64,000 bases of DNA from Centropus unirufus (GCA_013397695.1 VYZI01000040.1:991663-1055662), one strand, 5' to 3'. Shown: positions 36,805 through 50,442, numbered from the stretch's first letter. Notes: generated from the sequence alone by a model not told the origin. Numbers and translations: made by a program.

Positions 36805-39800
36805 GCTGCATTGCTTTTTAATTGAGAACTGAACTACAAAGGGAAGGACAGGAGAGACTGTCTATATAGTCCACTACTTACAGAAATCTTACAGGAAATG
36901 GGACACTGCATTTTTTCTGCAAATTAGGACAGTGGTTCCTCATCTGAAAAGGAGACTTAATTGGGGTGGGCTCTCCCATAGGTTACTCATCTGTTACACA
37001 AGTCAGGAAAGAAAAGTACAACCCGTCCACATAACTCAACTAACCTGTCTCATTTGTGCTATGTAGACTCTGATGCTGAACTGATGACTGTGGGGGAAGC
37101 ATATATACCTGCTATCTTGCTAAGGCTTGCACGACAGGGAGACATGAGTCAGCTCTGTGCTGACAGGGCTTCAACATTTCTAGACGTATCCGCCCTGAGT
37201 GATATAGACAATTAGAAATGCGATCTGAGGAATTTTTTTAAAGAGCTGAACCTACATATCTCTAGATCTTAATTGTGGTGTATCCGGAAAATCCCATTTT
37301 CCAGTTTATAATGTATTAAAAAAGTAGTACTATGATCAAATACTACAAGAAAATAAGCATTAAATTTTATCATCTGGAAGATCAATATGTCTAATAAGCA
37401 GTAAATTAGTGCAGTGGCAGAAAAAAACAGGTTGGAGTATGTGCATGCATATGTACGCATGTTTATATCACAGAATGTGCTTTGTGTGTGTACACTGGGA
37501 CCAAGTAACATACTGGAAAAATCCAAGGCTTCTCCTTGTTTGCAGTGTTGGCAAGTGTTTTCATATGTTTGTTTGCCTGAGACTGAGAGAATGACCTTGT
37601 TGTGGGTCTACTGCTAAATATTTTGCTTTTCCTGGCAATTAAATATATCATCTATTGATTTTTGTATTGCTGATTCTGGAAGTAGAGCAAAGGTGGCAGA
37701 GGATAGGAGAACACAAAGGTATTATTTGCTCATGGCAAATCTGAAAGTGAGTTTAACAAAGGAATTGACAACTTATGAGTGTGAGCCTAATACGAATAAG
37801 AGAAGAGTCAGATTAAGAGACTTGCAATTCTCAATGGACTGGGTATGGTTGTAAAATTATTTGCAGCGTGTTTCTGTACAATTTTGTCCTTTATCTCTCA
37901 TGCAAGCAAAAACAGATAAAGTAGCCATGAGTTGGTAAACAGTTAAAAACACTCCTTGTTGAAAACAAATGCTATATGACTTCCTGGATGCTTCAAATAC
38001 AGAGAAGAGAAAATAAAGTAAAGTAAAGCAACAATAAAAAATTCTGTACTAGTATCCCTTGCATGTCTGAGTTTTGGCTCAATGACTCAGATTTTATACT
38101 GGATTCTCCACTGAATTCAGTAGGGTGAATTCCTATTTGAGATGGCAATATGTAGCTTTAGAAACCCTCAGGATTTATCTGATTTGATCACATACCAATT
38201 GCCCACTCAAGCTATTTCAAGGAGCTGGTCAAAAAGTCATCTAAATCAATGGAAGGGTATGAATGCATTTTCAACAGCTTTGTATCAGTCCCCAAAATGC
38301 AGAAAAGTTGAAAATATTTGTAAACAATATTTAAGTCGATAAAACTTATTTTGTGAAGTGTTCTAGGAATTTTTGGCACTCAAATAAAAGATACGTTGGA
38401 GAAAAACCTATGGCCTTATGAGTAACATGTTCTCTTGCAACATCTTCTCTAGAGGAAGTGTCCAATAAATAAATAAATTACTATATGAAGAGGAAAGGGA
38501 AGTGCCTTCTTTTGCTTTTTCTTGAAACATGAAAGTTATATTATAAAGTCATATGCTAGACTGAGTCCATCAGTGAGTTTTTCAGATGAAAAGTTTTAAG
38601 ATAAATACAATTTGGATTCAGATATAAAATCTTTAAGTGCTTTCGGAAGACTACATATCTAAGTATTAATATATGTGCAATTCTAAAATTAAGGTTATAT
38701 AAACTCTGTCTTTTTCTTTTTTAGTTTTTGTTTGTTTGTTTTTACTTTGTGCTTATATAGAAAAATTGCACAAGAAATAGTAGTAATATAGTAATTGTGT
38801 CAGTCTCAGATTGGATATAACACAGCAGAAATTTCCTGTGATTCTAACTTGCCTTTATATGCAGGAAACATCTGCAGATACCAGCTGGATCATTGTAGCA
38901 TCACCCTCCAAGTCCTTCCTTGGTCTTCACTGAAATGTGTTGTGGTAATGTTCCTGCAGAAAGGAAAGGAATTATATGGGTTCATGCTAGCAAACTTGAT
39001 GCATTCAACGGCAGTGATTAAATAGGAACTTGGGCTCTCTTAAGGTAGATGAAAACAGACATGCATCAACAGAGGGCTATTTAGCCTCTCTGATATCCGA
39101 ATTGCTTTTCTCTCTTGGCTTAGGACAATGATAAAGATTAATTGGCACTCATGGTGAGTTGGGCTTCTGTCAAGAACTTGTCTGCCACCGACAATTATAA
39201 TGAAGCTTCAAAAATTGCCAACAGACTCCTATACATATACTATTTCTTGTATAGAAAGAACCTTGAAAGACTTGAATGCAAGCTTAATTACAATTATCAG
39301 ATTCTCAGTTTTACTTTATACTGCGTATATAAAGCCTGGGTCCTGCCCAAAACTTAGCTCACTGTTTTTCAAAAACTATGGGTAAAACTGGAAATATAGA
39401 TTTTTTTTTTTTTGCTATATCGTGGTAAATAAGAAATGCATTTAAAAAACAGATGGTGGAAACAGTGAATGAGTCTTTCTACAGAGTTAAATATTTGCAG
39501 GTAATAAGATATTTTATACCACAAGTAAAAGAAAGAACTTAAAATATACATCTATATGTGAGTTGGAAATTAACTGTAAATACTTGAGAGAAAATCCTAA
39601 TACAGCTAATGAGAGTATTTACATATAGCAGTGACCATAGCAGTGGTCAGAAATTAATTGTTATATAACATGGTCGAATGAAAAACAAAAGTATTAAGAA
39701 GACACTAAATTAAATAATTGTAGGTTTTCAGCTTGGACATGGCTTAACCTTACATGATCTCAAAACATATAGCAAAAAAATATTTGAATCAAAGACAAGA

Positions 39801-40960
39801 AAGAAATTGAAGCTATAGAGAAAAGTTCACACTAAAAGAAATTTAAAAAAATGGTATTTGTTTGAATTTCAGTAAGGACAAGTAATGGATGAAAAACTTA
39901 TATGAAACAATGAACAGACTATAGACAGTATAGCAGATATTCTGCTATAATTTGTCCCACAATACAAGAAGGAGAAATAATAAAAAATTGAAGTAGCATA
40001 TAGTACAATGTTCAGCAGAAACAATTCTGAACATAACATCCAATTATCTTGTAAATCTAATAAATACAAGACAACTTCGGTATTCATGAATTTGAAAATA
40101 TAAACAGAACTCTCACTTGTAACTCGGATATGGGTAAACTGGTAAAAATCTATGCAAGATAACACAAATCAGTAAATTTTCGGATGGAAATGGGATGTTT
40201 ATAGGCAGATCACATGGTTATTACACTCATGGGGTTTATTATATCATGTTCTAATGCAACCTGATGCCAGTCACCTTCTAAAGAGGAATACAAAATTAGA
40301 TTGGCTGCTAGCTAGGCAGGTATTGGAAATCTTTGCATCCTTTTTATATTTAACTTTGTAATTCTGCCCTCATGAACAGAGAGCTCCACTGGTTTGTTGT
40401 TCAATGGAATGATAGCTGATATAGTAACTCTTCCAATTTATAGGGCAAATATATTCTAGTAACATATGCTACTAGACACAGAGCCAGCAGTGACATCTAA
40501 TCACTGGGAGAAAGCTCATTCTAGCTTTGCTGCCAACAATTTTGGTTAGATAACAGACGTGCATTGACTTGATAGCAGGTGGATAAAAGGGTATAAACTG
40601 TGTTTTTTTCCTGCTGTCGGTATTACTTATAGATTAGCTGGTTTTAGGAACTCAAGAGAGATTGTGTCATACAAATTTAGTTTCCCTGACAGTTGAATAC
40701 TTCTGAAAGAAGGCAGATTGGTAGCTTTCCATTTGAAATTCTCCAGTTAACTGTAAGACTGACAGATATGTGAAGATGTTCATGTGTCTGTCGAGCATTT
40801 ATAATATGGAGCATGAAGGCAGAACCAATCAACACAAAGTCCTCAATTATTGTGTTTTCCTTCAAAAATTATTAGTACCTGTATCTTCTTCTTTGTTTTA
40901 TTTTTTTATCCTAATCATTACTACTCATGAGACCAAATTAGAAGAGCCATATGCGGTTTT
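36805..40960. other. AT-rich non-coding stretch, no gene seen
   Basis: Frames near 37269-37651 overlap on both strands and have no domain. Simple sequence includes short AAAGT runs at about 38016-38030, a TTTG-rich tract near 38724-38742 and T13 at 39401-39413. A CACTGAATTCAGTAGGGTGA element near 38109 is reminiscent of old LINE 3' ends but is too short to call. Confidence 0.6.
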
Positions 40961-41231
40961 ATGCTTTTACCGGCTTGTGAGCTTGTGAGCCAGCAACTGC
41001 TCAGAGATGGGATGCAAGCAATTGCAGTGAGGAGTGGAAAAATGAGGAGATACCGTTGCTTCCAGGTCTTGCTGTTCATAGCTGTGTCAGTTTTTGAGAT
41101 GTATTTTGAAAAAAAAAGTTATTGTCACACTTCTGGAAACCATTGTGATTTATCAAACAAACTTGCCTTTAAAATTATTCCATTGTTGTATACGCAGTAG
41201 AAAAGGAAACATCCCAGACTATCATGAAAAT

Positions 41232-41300
41232 GTTCCAGTCAATATGGAAGGAAACCCTGAATATGAAATTAAAGTTCATTCTATGCTGGCCTCCTGGTTG
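41232..41300 (+). pseudogene. Possible Ty3/gypsy pol remnant (integrase C-terminal linker)
   Basis: In the 102-codon frame 41094-41402, the peptide VPVNMEGNPEYEIKV followed by HSMLAS resembles the linker entering the chromodomain of vertebrate Ty3/gypsy polyproteins. In that linker a proline-valine segment and an acidic G-x-P-E-Y-E-(V/I) motif precede an (I/M)-L-x-S motif. The proline, EG, PEYE and LxS positions line up, with about two extra residues between PEYEI and the LxS motif. The rest of the chromodomain (an aromatic/tryptophan core) is not recognisable downstream. No integrase core is evident upstream. It is either a very old fragment or a chance resemblance. Confidence 0.25.
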
Positions 41301-41402
41301 ACCTTGAGTCCTAATGGCATTACTGTTGGTTTATGCACATATTTGACAATTCAAAAATTGATTAATTCCAATAAATCTGCCAGAAAAACAGATATCACAT
41401 AA

Positions 41403-43193
41403 TGAAATCTTTCATCACTGCACAATCCAGTGAAAATCGAAAGCAACAGCTTAATTAAGGTATTCTTTTTGTGTTTACATTTTTTTATGAAGTTAAAAAA
41501 GTGTAAAATTCAGACAGCTTACAGAAATGTTCTTAGGAAGGCAAAGTCAAATGGCTTTCTGAAAATATATTAAGTTTTTCACAGAACTTCTGGAGTCTTG
41601 ATGTTTTTCTTTGGACGGAGAATAGTTTAGATATGTCAAGAGCAAGTGTAGAATTAGAGAAGTCAATCCAGAAGGTCTGAAGCTCAGAGCTTCAGCTATG
41701 TCACATTTCCAGATGGCTCACTGCTTGACGTGGACAGGAACAAAAGACACTTTTTAATTACCCTCTGCTGGACCATGGCTCTGACCATGTCTGCTACCCA
41801 CCTGACAGTCAGGTGCCTAAAACGACTTTGTTCTTGCTTCTCTTGCCGTTAAGCATTCCCACTCTCATACATCTATTTGTTCTCCCCTCACTATTGAAGG
41901 GCTTATATGCTTAAACAATGTGCAAAGTGAAGCAATATATTATGGCAACAAATGCATTACAGTACTAATAATTTTTAATATAAAAGGCCAAAGAATTAGA
42001 AGCCATTCACCTCTTTTAGGACTTCACACAATTCATATTATAACCAGGGAGAAACTTCCGCTTCACTTCCTTTATAGACTGGGGAGAACAATGTGCTTAA
42101 TCTGGCAGAACTTCACAAAAACAAGATAAACCACATCATGCATTTTCTCAGCTGAATGGAGAACATGCAGACTATGACAACTAACCAGAATTTAGCACTC
42201 CCTGGGGACAGCAAAGAATAAACGCCAAGTATTTGGTTTTCCTGTGTATATTTTACAAATACCAAGGTTAAAAAGATAGATGTATAGAAATATTATTTTG
42301 CTACAAACGATACAGGAGACAACACTCATTAGAACAGAACTTTACATTGTTTTTTACATAATTATTAAATTAGATTCATGATGAATGCCTTCATTTAATA
42401 CACTACATGAAAATATCACTCTTGCTTTATGTCTGGAGAGTTACCATCATGTCAAGTGAGACTACTGTTATTTCAGTTATTGTTATCCTAACTCATGCAT
42501 TGTATGATTTTGACAATATAGCACTTTGAAAGGAACAGGAAGATAGGACTTTTTAAATGGATATTTAAGTCATATCTAAAAGTCTATATTATTTATGAAA
42601 TATAATCAGAATAATTAAAGGTTAACTAATTAATTAAAAATAAATATATATCATCAACACAAAGAAATACTGAGAATATAATGCTTGAGTAAAGAGCTTA
42701 AGAAAGAGCAAAAAGTTTACATTTTAGCTTTAAACAGAGAAGTGTTTAAATGAAACAATACTGGTTTTCAGTTTCTGTTTTTCAGTACTGCCAGTACTTA
42801 GTTTCTAGTTGCCATTTATACATATGAGTTACATTACGAAGTGCAGCAAAATGTACTGAGACACATTTTATATATTTTCATTTAATGACATTTTAATTAT
42901 TTAAAATCATGATTTTCTACTGCAACTAATGGTCAATGATGTAAGGAAAATGCTCTCTAGAAAATATTCTATGAGAGGAAAATACTATACTCAATTCACC
43001 TGCATGTATGTATGATGTTCTGAAAAATCCTATGGGGCATTAGCGTGGCATCTCTGTAAACATATGGATAAATCTCACTAGGTCTTAGTGGGAACAAGCC
43101 TTCATATTTTGTCTATCTTTAACTTTGACTAGACAACATTTTTGCAGGAAAGGTAAAGAATTCTTGTTGAACCAGATTCAGATTTTTGTGACT
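41403..43193. other. AT-rich non-coding stretch, nothing recognised
   Basis: Contains a 10-bp palindrome CTTAATTAAG near 41452 and very AT-rich DNA at 42580-42660. No gene was recognised. Confidence 0.6.
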
Positions 43194-43281
43194 GGACTGG
43201 GTTCAGTGGCATTACACAAGATGGAATGACACGATGTGGACTGGGTTCAGTGGCATTACACAAGATGGAATGACACGATGT
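43194..43281. repeat. Exact 44-bp tandem duplication
   Basis: Two adjacent identical units occupy 43194-43237 and 43238-43281, beginning GGACTGGGTTCAGTGGCATT and ending GACACGATGT. No mismatch was seen, so the duplication is recent. It is likely polymorphic in copy number. Confidence 0.95.
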
Positions 43282-43328
43282 ATTCTGAAATGGATGCCAC
43301 ACGCCCAGCTTTCAAATATTACTGTTAC

Positions 43329-43360
43329 TAATAAATAGAGGAATGCTTCTCTATTTATTA
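43329..43360. repeat. 12-bp perfect inverted repeat (hairpin)
   Basis: TAATAAATAGAG (43329-43340) and CTCTATTTATTA (43349-43360) pair perfectly around an 8-nt loop. The stem is too short for a microRNA precursor. It lies 48 bp right of the tandem duplication. Confidence 0.9.
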
Positions 43361-46300
43361 AACTTTCTAAAACCCTAACAGCAGCTGTAGAAAAAAGAAA
43401 GATTTATCTACCAATAAAAACCCAAAGATTACATTTACCAAATCCCCATTCTTTATTGTAATAAAATTTATCTTTCAGGTTTTAAAATGCATTTAAAGAG
43501 CCAGAAATGTATTCTGGTCCACTGTCTTTGAGATGAATAACCACATTATTACTTGCCTGTCAAATCTAAGTAGGGTTGTTAATAATACTCAGACAGCTAC
43601 TAAAAATTCAAAACATAGGAGGGTTCCTTTGGAGAAAATTGCAGTTTTAACCTCTGAATTCCTTTCTGAATCAATTACTTACCTTAATATCTGCCTTGCA
43701 ATGCCAGATCTCCAATCAGAATTGAAAAGGTTTCAAAGAATTCAAAGATTTTTTTAACAAACCTATGAAAACATACTGCCAGAAATTTAAGATTCTATAA
43801 AAAAGATTCTACAAGATTCTTTAATCTACAAAACACCTGTCCTCCACACATTAACCAGTAATAGCATATGAGAAGACTGATTTGAAGGAAATATTTTATA
43901 TAAAGGTATTTTGTTAAGCTTGCACTTGAAACGCTGTTTTCCCCTTTATCTATATTTGCAATCAGAAACCTGAACATGTAAACTCAGATCCTTTTCTCTT
44001 ATTTGACATAATTTTTAACACACATTTACTTTACCACTTTTCATTAAATGAACAAAAAGATACCACATATGATAGATACAAGGGAGAGGCACCTAAACTG
44101 AAACATAAAAATAGACATCTTTTTCCAAGTGTGAACAGTGTGCTGATACTTTCAATGAGTCTTATTGGAAATTCTGATAGTTCAGTTTCTCCAGACTTAT
44201 AATAGTATTTTCTCACTATTCTTATCAACAAAACAATGTTAAAAAAAACCATTTTAGTATTTAAGTTCAGTGTAACTTTTTCACTTCTCGAATCCCTTCG
44301 AGCCTTGTGCAGTAGATTTGGTGCCTTATATCTCTATCCTATATTTTTTGAGTCTCCCATTGGGTGATTTTATTCTATCATGCACCATAGACTTATGATT
44401 TCCAGAGCATACTATGGAAATCTTATGACATATGTAAATGTAGGCAAACACCTCAGGTCATCAAACAGAGATAACAAATAGTGTCCTCCCTTTGCCACCT
44501 GTGTATCACAAACCCTTTTTTCCTGCAGACTTTATCTGGTCATCCTCATCAAACCAGTATGAGTATCAACCAAAGAAGTGCTGGGCCAAAGTCTTCATCT
44601 GCTTACTAGATTTATTACTAATTATTAGATTTTGGATGATCTGGTCATCTGAGGAGTAAGATCAAGATCGTGATCATGAGCTGTATAATTCAGCTCATTC
44701 ACTCACCATTTCCGTCAATGGTCACTATTTCTCCTCATAGCAGTCAAAAAGTACTGTTAGGGCCTGCTTCAAAGCTATTACAGTTACAGACTCAAACTAA
44801 ATCTCCATCTGAATTTTTCTCAGGGTGATTCAGTGACATATGCACGGGCAGAATCTCACCACAGAAGAAATGAGATGTGAATTCGCAATGGATATATTGC
44901 CAATACCACTCTGCAGAATAGATAAAGAATGCATAAACATGTGAAAAGCATTTCAGGGTTTTCTGAAGTGTTTAAAAAGAATTTGTGTTAAAAAAACCCA
45001 CTTTTTTTACATTTATCTTGTCAGAGTTAAAAATATCTCAATTACATTTTTTGATGATTAAACTGAAAGATTTATTTAAAATATATTTTTTCAATAAGAA
45101 AAGATCATTGCTATCAGACTACATTTTCATCCTTATTCAGGATTAAGCCTTAATCTACACTCACGTTAATTCAATCTGACACCATGTGACAAATCAACCA
45201 AACATATACCTCATATTTGAGGTGTTTCATCATTATGTATTAAAAAGAAGTCCCAAGAGTTTGTGCTCATTATTAAAAATTGCACTGATATGGTCCTTAT
45301 GTATCTCCCCCCTCACATATGCATTTGCCAACTCTGGAAAACCTAATCGCACTGCATTGCCAACTCTCCTTTCAAGAAAGTCAGTAGATAATTATGTAAT
45401 CTGTTCATGCAGTGCAAATTACTTGGCATTCAGGCAGCCTACCAGTGCAACAAGAAATAATACGTACTTTGTGGAGATGCAAACACCTTAAGTGATTTCA
45501 AATTCTGTGCTCTTCTAATGCCACCATATGAAGCAACAGTGGCAACATGCAAATATTTTTAAAATTACAGAGCTGGCTTTGAGGTGGGATTTTTATTTTT
45601 GACAGCTCTTTCCTTTCAGATGTTATACTGGGTAAAGCCCAGTGTTCATCTGTATGACATGCTGCTTTTCAAACAAAAGCATCTGCCCTCTGTAGCATTA
45701 TATGCTTCCAAGAAAACTGTGGCTTGCAAGTCTACAGCTCTGGCCCCCCACCCCATCAGCTCCCTCATTACAGTCAAATTCTGTTAAAGTTTATAGTGTT
45801 GTTTATTCCCCCCTTAAAGCTTTTGTATAGTTGCTTTAAAAAAAAAAGTCACTGCTGTGATACAATCTATGAGTTCTCAGTTGAATAGCTGTATTTTTTA
45901 ATTTAATATATATCTAATAAGGTGACATCTACATGTTCTGCTACGCTATACAAATTCCAGATGAACACAAAAGCAATGTGTTTGGTTAATCAAAGAGGTT
46001 TTATGAAAAGTCTCGAGATCGGATTTATAGTTACAAGCAGACAGAAAGTTACAAATACAGCAAAACCAAGTGCAGTTACTTTGTCAGTTGCTTTAGAGAA
46101 ATAAAAAACCCTCCAAAGATATCCAACATTTGGAGTAGCTTTTGTATTAGTCGTGTAAAGAAATAATTTAATGTACTTGTACGCTTGCTGATCTATGCTT
46201 GTATACATACGATTTGTATTTTATGGGTGTGCTTATTTTTTCTTAAAGCATGACAGGATAAAATACATTTTAACCTGCAGAGATTAATGTGGGAAGGAGT

Positions 46301-48300
46301 GTTAAAACATCAAGGGGCATAAAAAAAATGTGGTGTAAGAGAATCTTAATCGCATGTAAGATTAATTTGAATAAATATAACTTTCTATAGCCACGATGTC
46401 ATGATGAGTCATCATTCTTCCATAATTAATTTACAGTAATAAAATCAAGACACGACTAGGTTTATGAGGAATGGAAGTATTTTTCCTTCTTAGAAAAAGA
46501 GTAGCTATAGAGAATCTTATTGAGCATAAGAAAGATGCATCATGCTCTCAGAAAAAAGATTACATGAAAGTCTAAAATGGGATTAAATGCTGAAGAAGCG
46601 TAGGCATTTCACTGTAGAGTATAAAAACGTATGTAATTGTACAACAGCAAAAATCTGGCAACTTATAAACCATACTGTAAGTACAGTGAGAATAAAGGAG
46701 AAAAAATGTGAATAACCTTGAACCAGTCCTGCAATAGTGCTGCCAAAAGTCTATCAACACCTTCTTATTAGTGTTGTAGCAATAGCTCTCCAGAGATTTA
46801 AGAACCTCTAAACCTACCCGCTCACTAGAATTGCCAATAAGATCCACACTGATGAGGGAGTATGAAACTGTACCACTGGGCAGCTAATTCACCAGGCACT
46901 TTCAAAATGCTCAAGGCAGAAAAGCTAACCAAGCTGATGAAAACAGATGCTATACAAAAGACTGCTCTGTAGAAGCATCCTAAAATCAAAATGTGATTCA
47001 TTTTGGCAAGATACTGTGGAGAGGTCCAGAGGGTAACAGATGAGAACTGGGGATGAAGAGATAAATAGATAATTTGGATAAGTCCAGGTAGAGCTTAAGC
47101 TTTCTTTCTTTTGTTCTTCTTGTAAGCATACTGTTTAGGAAGCATTTGGGAAAAGAAATCAGAAAATAAATTTTCCTTGCTCCTAAGGAAGAGCCAAGGT
47201 CTACCTATTGCTGATTTTGTCTACAGGAATCACTTTGATTGTAATAAAACCATTAAAATTGTTGGATAAAACAACCAATAAAAACTACTGCCAAAATTCA
47301 TTATAATCTGGCTAATATTTCTTTATCAATATTGTTTCACATAATTATTCATAGCTGAATTTTTTTTTGATGACTTCGCAAATCAATTGATATAAATAAG
47401 CAATTCTAGGACTCAGCTGATATCTTGCTAAAAGTAACAACTAAAACAACGGAGCCAAACTCTACATGTGCTTTTTAATTCTTATTACTGTAAAGGTATT
47501 TTGATGGAGACTATTTTACATGAAATTGTCTGCATGATGGATGACTACAGGTAGGCAACGTATCATCTCATCAGTCGGAAAAGACCATAAAAATTCCTTT
47601 TCCTCTCTATCAGAACAAAGAGAACGAAGTCAGAACTTAATCTGCTCTGTTATAAACAGTGCAGCACTTTAAGTCTTACTTTCTGACGTTTGTAATATAT
47701 ACTCAAGATAAAACAATAGGAATTAATACATTCAATAGTTTTGCCTTTTAAACAAAACACCTTTATGCACAGTACTACCATTACTAATGCTTCTTAAAAC
47801 TTCCACTGTTGGTATATTTAAGCCTGTGAAGCTTAACCTGGTCTGGATTAGAGCAAAAATTTTAATCCTCTGCTGCAGATTAGTCAAAAGGAAAGCTGTC
47901 TGCTCTCTGGTCTTTCTGGAAAAAAATTAACTTCAGAATCTGCCTTCTGCATAACAAATGCTATTCTGCTTCTCTTAGAAGAAATTATCTCAAACCATTA
48001 AACAACCATGTATAAAAATCCTTAGACTATTTCAGATTCAGATTCACGTTTCTGAATATCTCTTCAATTAGCTACCCTTCCCATGCAGGAAATTTTGACT
48101 GACTCCTTTGACAAATCTGGACAAATATCTTTGTCAAGGAAGATGGAAATAAAAACTTCTTGGCAAACAGAAAATATTTTTTTTATCTAGTAACTTGCAG
48201 TAAGGATATAAAAGCATTTAATATCCCTTGAGGCAAAATTTCAAGGAGCAGACAATTGGTTTAGTTTTCCTTCCTAAAGAAATGGGGCTTGTGTGATCAT
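43361..48300. other. AT-rich non-coding stretch, no gene seen
   Basis: The longest frame (101 codons at 45186-45491, plus strand) has no recognisable domain. TGCCAACTCT occurs twice at 45327 and 45358. No transposon could be named. Confidence 0.6.
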
Positions 48301-48305
48301 ACAGT

Positions 48306-48704
48306 TTGCCCATCTGTCTGTCTGTTGCTGCCATCCCTGGAGTTTGTTGTCCAGTCATAACTGAGTCTGACAGCAGTATAGTCTCAAAGATTAGAAATTC
48401 CCATTCATTTTATATGAATGAATGCCTGGTTATACCAATGGCTTTAATTAGCATTCCCTTGAAGGAAGAGCCATTGCATCGAGTCCTTGACTTGTTTCAG
48501 GAGGAAATATCCAGCTGGCTGGTCAGGATACACATACGTTTGGACAGTCAGCATACACGCAGCTGTAAATCTGTCACAGCATATGCTCACCGCTCGTCCA
48601 GCCAAATACATGGAAAATGCAGGAGGCATGAAGGTAGAAAGGAACATGTGGGAAATGCTTGCTGGTATTGTGGAGAGTGTTGAGACAAGGTGAAAACGGA
48701 TCAT
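48306..48704. other. Stop-poor patch with three overlapping frames
   Basis: Frames of about 125 codons (plus, 48306-48683), 68 codons (plus, another register, 48487-48693) and 86 codons (minus, 48444-48704) overlap. Local GC is higher than the surroundings. No domain or motif was recognised in any of them. Frames that rival each other in length argue for a compositional effect, although an exon of an unknown gene or non-coding RNA could hide here. Confidence 0.3.
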
Positions 48705-50187
48705 AATTTTTATTGCTTTAGGCTTTCTTGTATATATGTATTCACTACTGAAACTTTCCTCCTTTTCAGGAATGCCACAGGTCCTACATACTTTACTTAT
48801 ATTTCATATCCTTTGCATTGCTATTCTTGTTAATGAAGCCATGTCTATTAAGGTTACTTAGGTGGGAACTCAGAAGCTTAGTTGTGACAAGAAGGAGGAA
48901 GTCTGTATTTGAATTATCATGAAAGCATTATAGAATAGCACATGCAGAATGCAGCTGACACCACACTTCCTCATAGAGGGCAGTGCACTTGAATAGTCTA
49001 AGTGCTTAAAATACATGAATACATAAAATATTTGAAAGGAGATTATATTTTATCGCCAGGCCCATGTTAAGGTTGCTTCAGATAGGGAACATGGTTTTAA
49101 AAAGAGCAGGGTAGAAGACCAGTGTCTTTCATCTTTCATCTTTCATAATAAGTTCTTTTAGACGAAACTGATATTCACAGGGTGAAGGGGAAGACTGCAT
49201 TGCAAAGAAATGAGCCACAATCCTGGATATTCAATAGGAAGGTAAGCTTGTCAGGCTGTCAGGGAAGAAGTACCAGACTGTGCATGCAGGCAGTTAGCCT
49301 TCATGTAAGCTGCTTAACTACCTGCTATGCAGTGCTGTACATTTGAGATTAATGGTAGGCATGGGAAACTTAAAGGGAAGATTTACCAATGAACTGAAAT
49401 ACTGAATGAATTATCCCATAACAAAATTATATTCTTCAAAGCTCTAAATTCCTGGAAGGCCTATAGTAATGCCAAGGAGAGAAAGAAAAAAAACAAGAAG
49501 CCAAGAAAATAATTGCATTCTTTCATAAGTAATTTCTCAATCCACAGAATATTTAACTTTAATATGTGTTAAGTTATAAATTAAAACAGTTTTTCAATTG
49601 AGGAAAACAGTAACAGATTTTTTTAAAAATACTTTCTTTGAAGAAAAGCAGTCTTTTTCTGCTTGTAAGGCACTTAAAATTTCAGTAACCCATCTGAAAT
49701 AATTAAAAAATACACCTTGCCAAAAACTTAGCTTGGCTAGCAACCTGTGCCCTATTAGGTAAAGCAGTTCAAAATCTGAGTCCTTAACATTCTGCCCGCT
49801 ACTGCAATCACCTGAAAAGCTTGAAGCCAGATATATGAAAATGTTTAGGAAACTAACTTCCATTTATGGAGAAAGAGTGAAGAAAGCCCTGAGTTAGCAC
49901 TAACACTATCTGCAACTTCCACTCAATACCCTGCGTCACTATATGGGGAGAGTAGGTGGCAATAGCAAGCCTGAGAAGATTCTGAGTGCGCAAGCATTAC
50001 AAGGTGCATGATGTTATCTTACTGCTGGTATACCAAATATATTTTATTGTTCCTTCCTACTGCTGCTCTAAATAAGCCATAACATATGTTAAAGGCTGAC
50101 ATTACGTTCTTTAGTCACTAGCTTCTCATTCTGGTTTTAACACAAAATTACTGGTGATGCAATATTTAATGTAGTAATCAATATAAT
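48705..50187. other. AT-rich non-coding stretch
   Basis: No gene was recognised. A short TCTTTCA tandem repeat of three units occurs at 49125-49145. Confidence 0.6.
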
Positions 50188-50442
50188 TTAATCAACGTTA
50201 ATCAGTGGCTGGAGGGATTTGTGCTGATGCAGCTCTACTAGTTCTGGTTCCGGAGCACCCCTGTCAGCAGCAGGGTGGCATTTTAGCCCTTGGTGTAGCA
50301 ATGCCTCAGGCACCTGAAGATTTGTGACAGGAGTATCTGTCTCTGGGTTTACCCTCCAATGTCTACATAGCTTTTTCTGGAGAGCCACGTCCCTAATTAG
50401 AAGGCTAGTTGGACTCTGTTGCTCCTTCATGCTAAGCGACAT
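50188..50442 (-). CDS. Unrecognised minus-strand frame of 84 codons with protein-like composition
   Basis: This frame starts at an ATG (complement of 50440-50442), with a second ATG four codons later. It encodes a peptide rich in Glu, Gln, Lys, His, Pro and Leu (for example QSPTSLLIRDVALQKK and VPEALLHQGLKCHPAA) with no Phe or Tyr. That differs from the Phe/Ser/Ile-rich chance peptides of the rest of the window. The local DNA is GC-richer. No family was recognised, no signal peptide or membrane segment is evident, and no Kozak context or flanking splice sites were established. It could be a TE-derived fragment, a pseudogene, an exon, or chance in a GC-richer patch. Confidence 0.15.
   Translation of the reverse strand: MSLSMKEQQSPTSLLIRDVALQKKLCRHWRVNPETDTPVTNLQVPEALLHQGLKCHPAADRGAPEPELVELHQHKSLQPLINVD

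Noticed and set aside
38109..38130. CACTGAATTCAGTAGGG element as an ancient LINE 3' end
   Set aside because: The similarity is to one short block only and no neighbouring blocks align.
43329..43360. microRNA precursor
   Set aside because: A 12-bp stem with an 8-nt loop is too short, and pairing does not extend beyond it.
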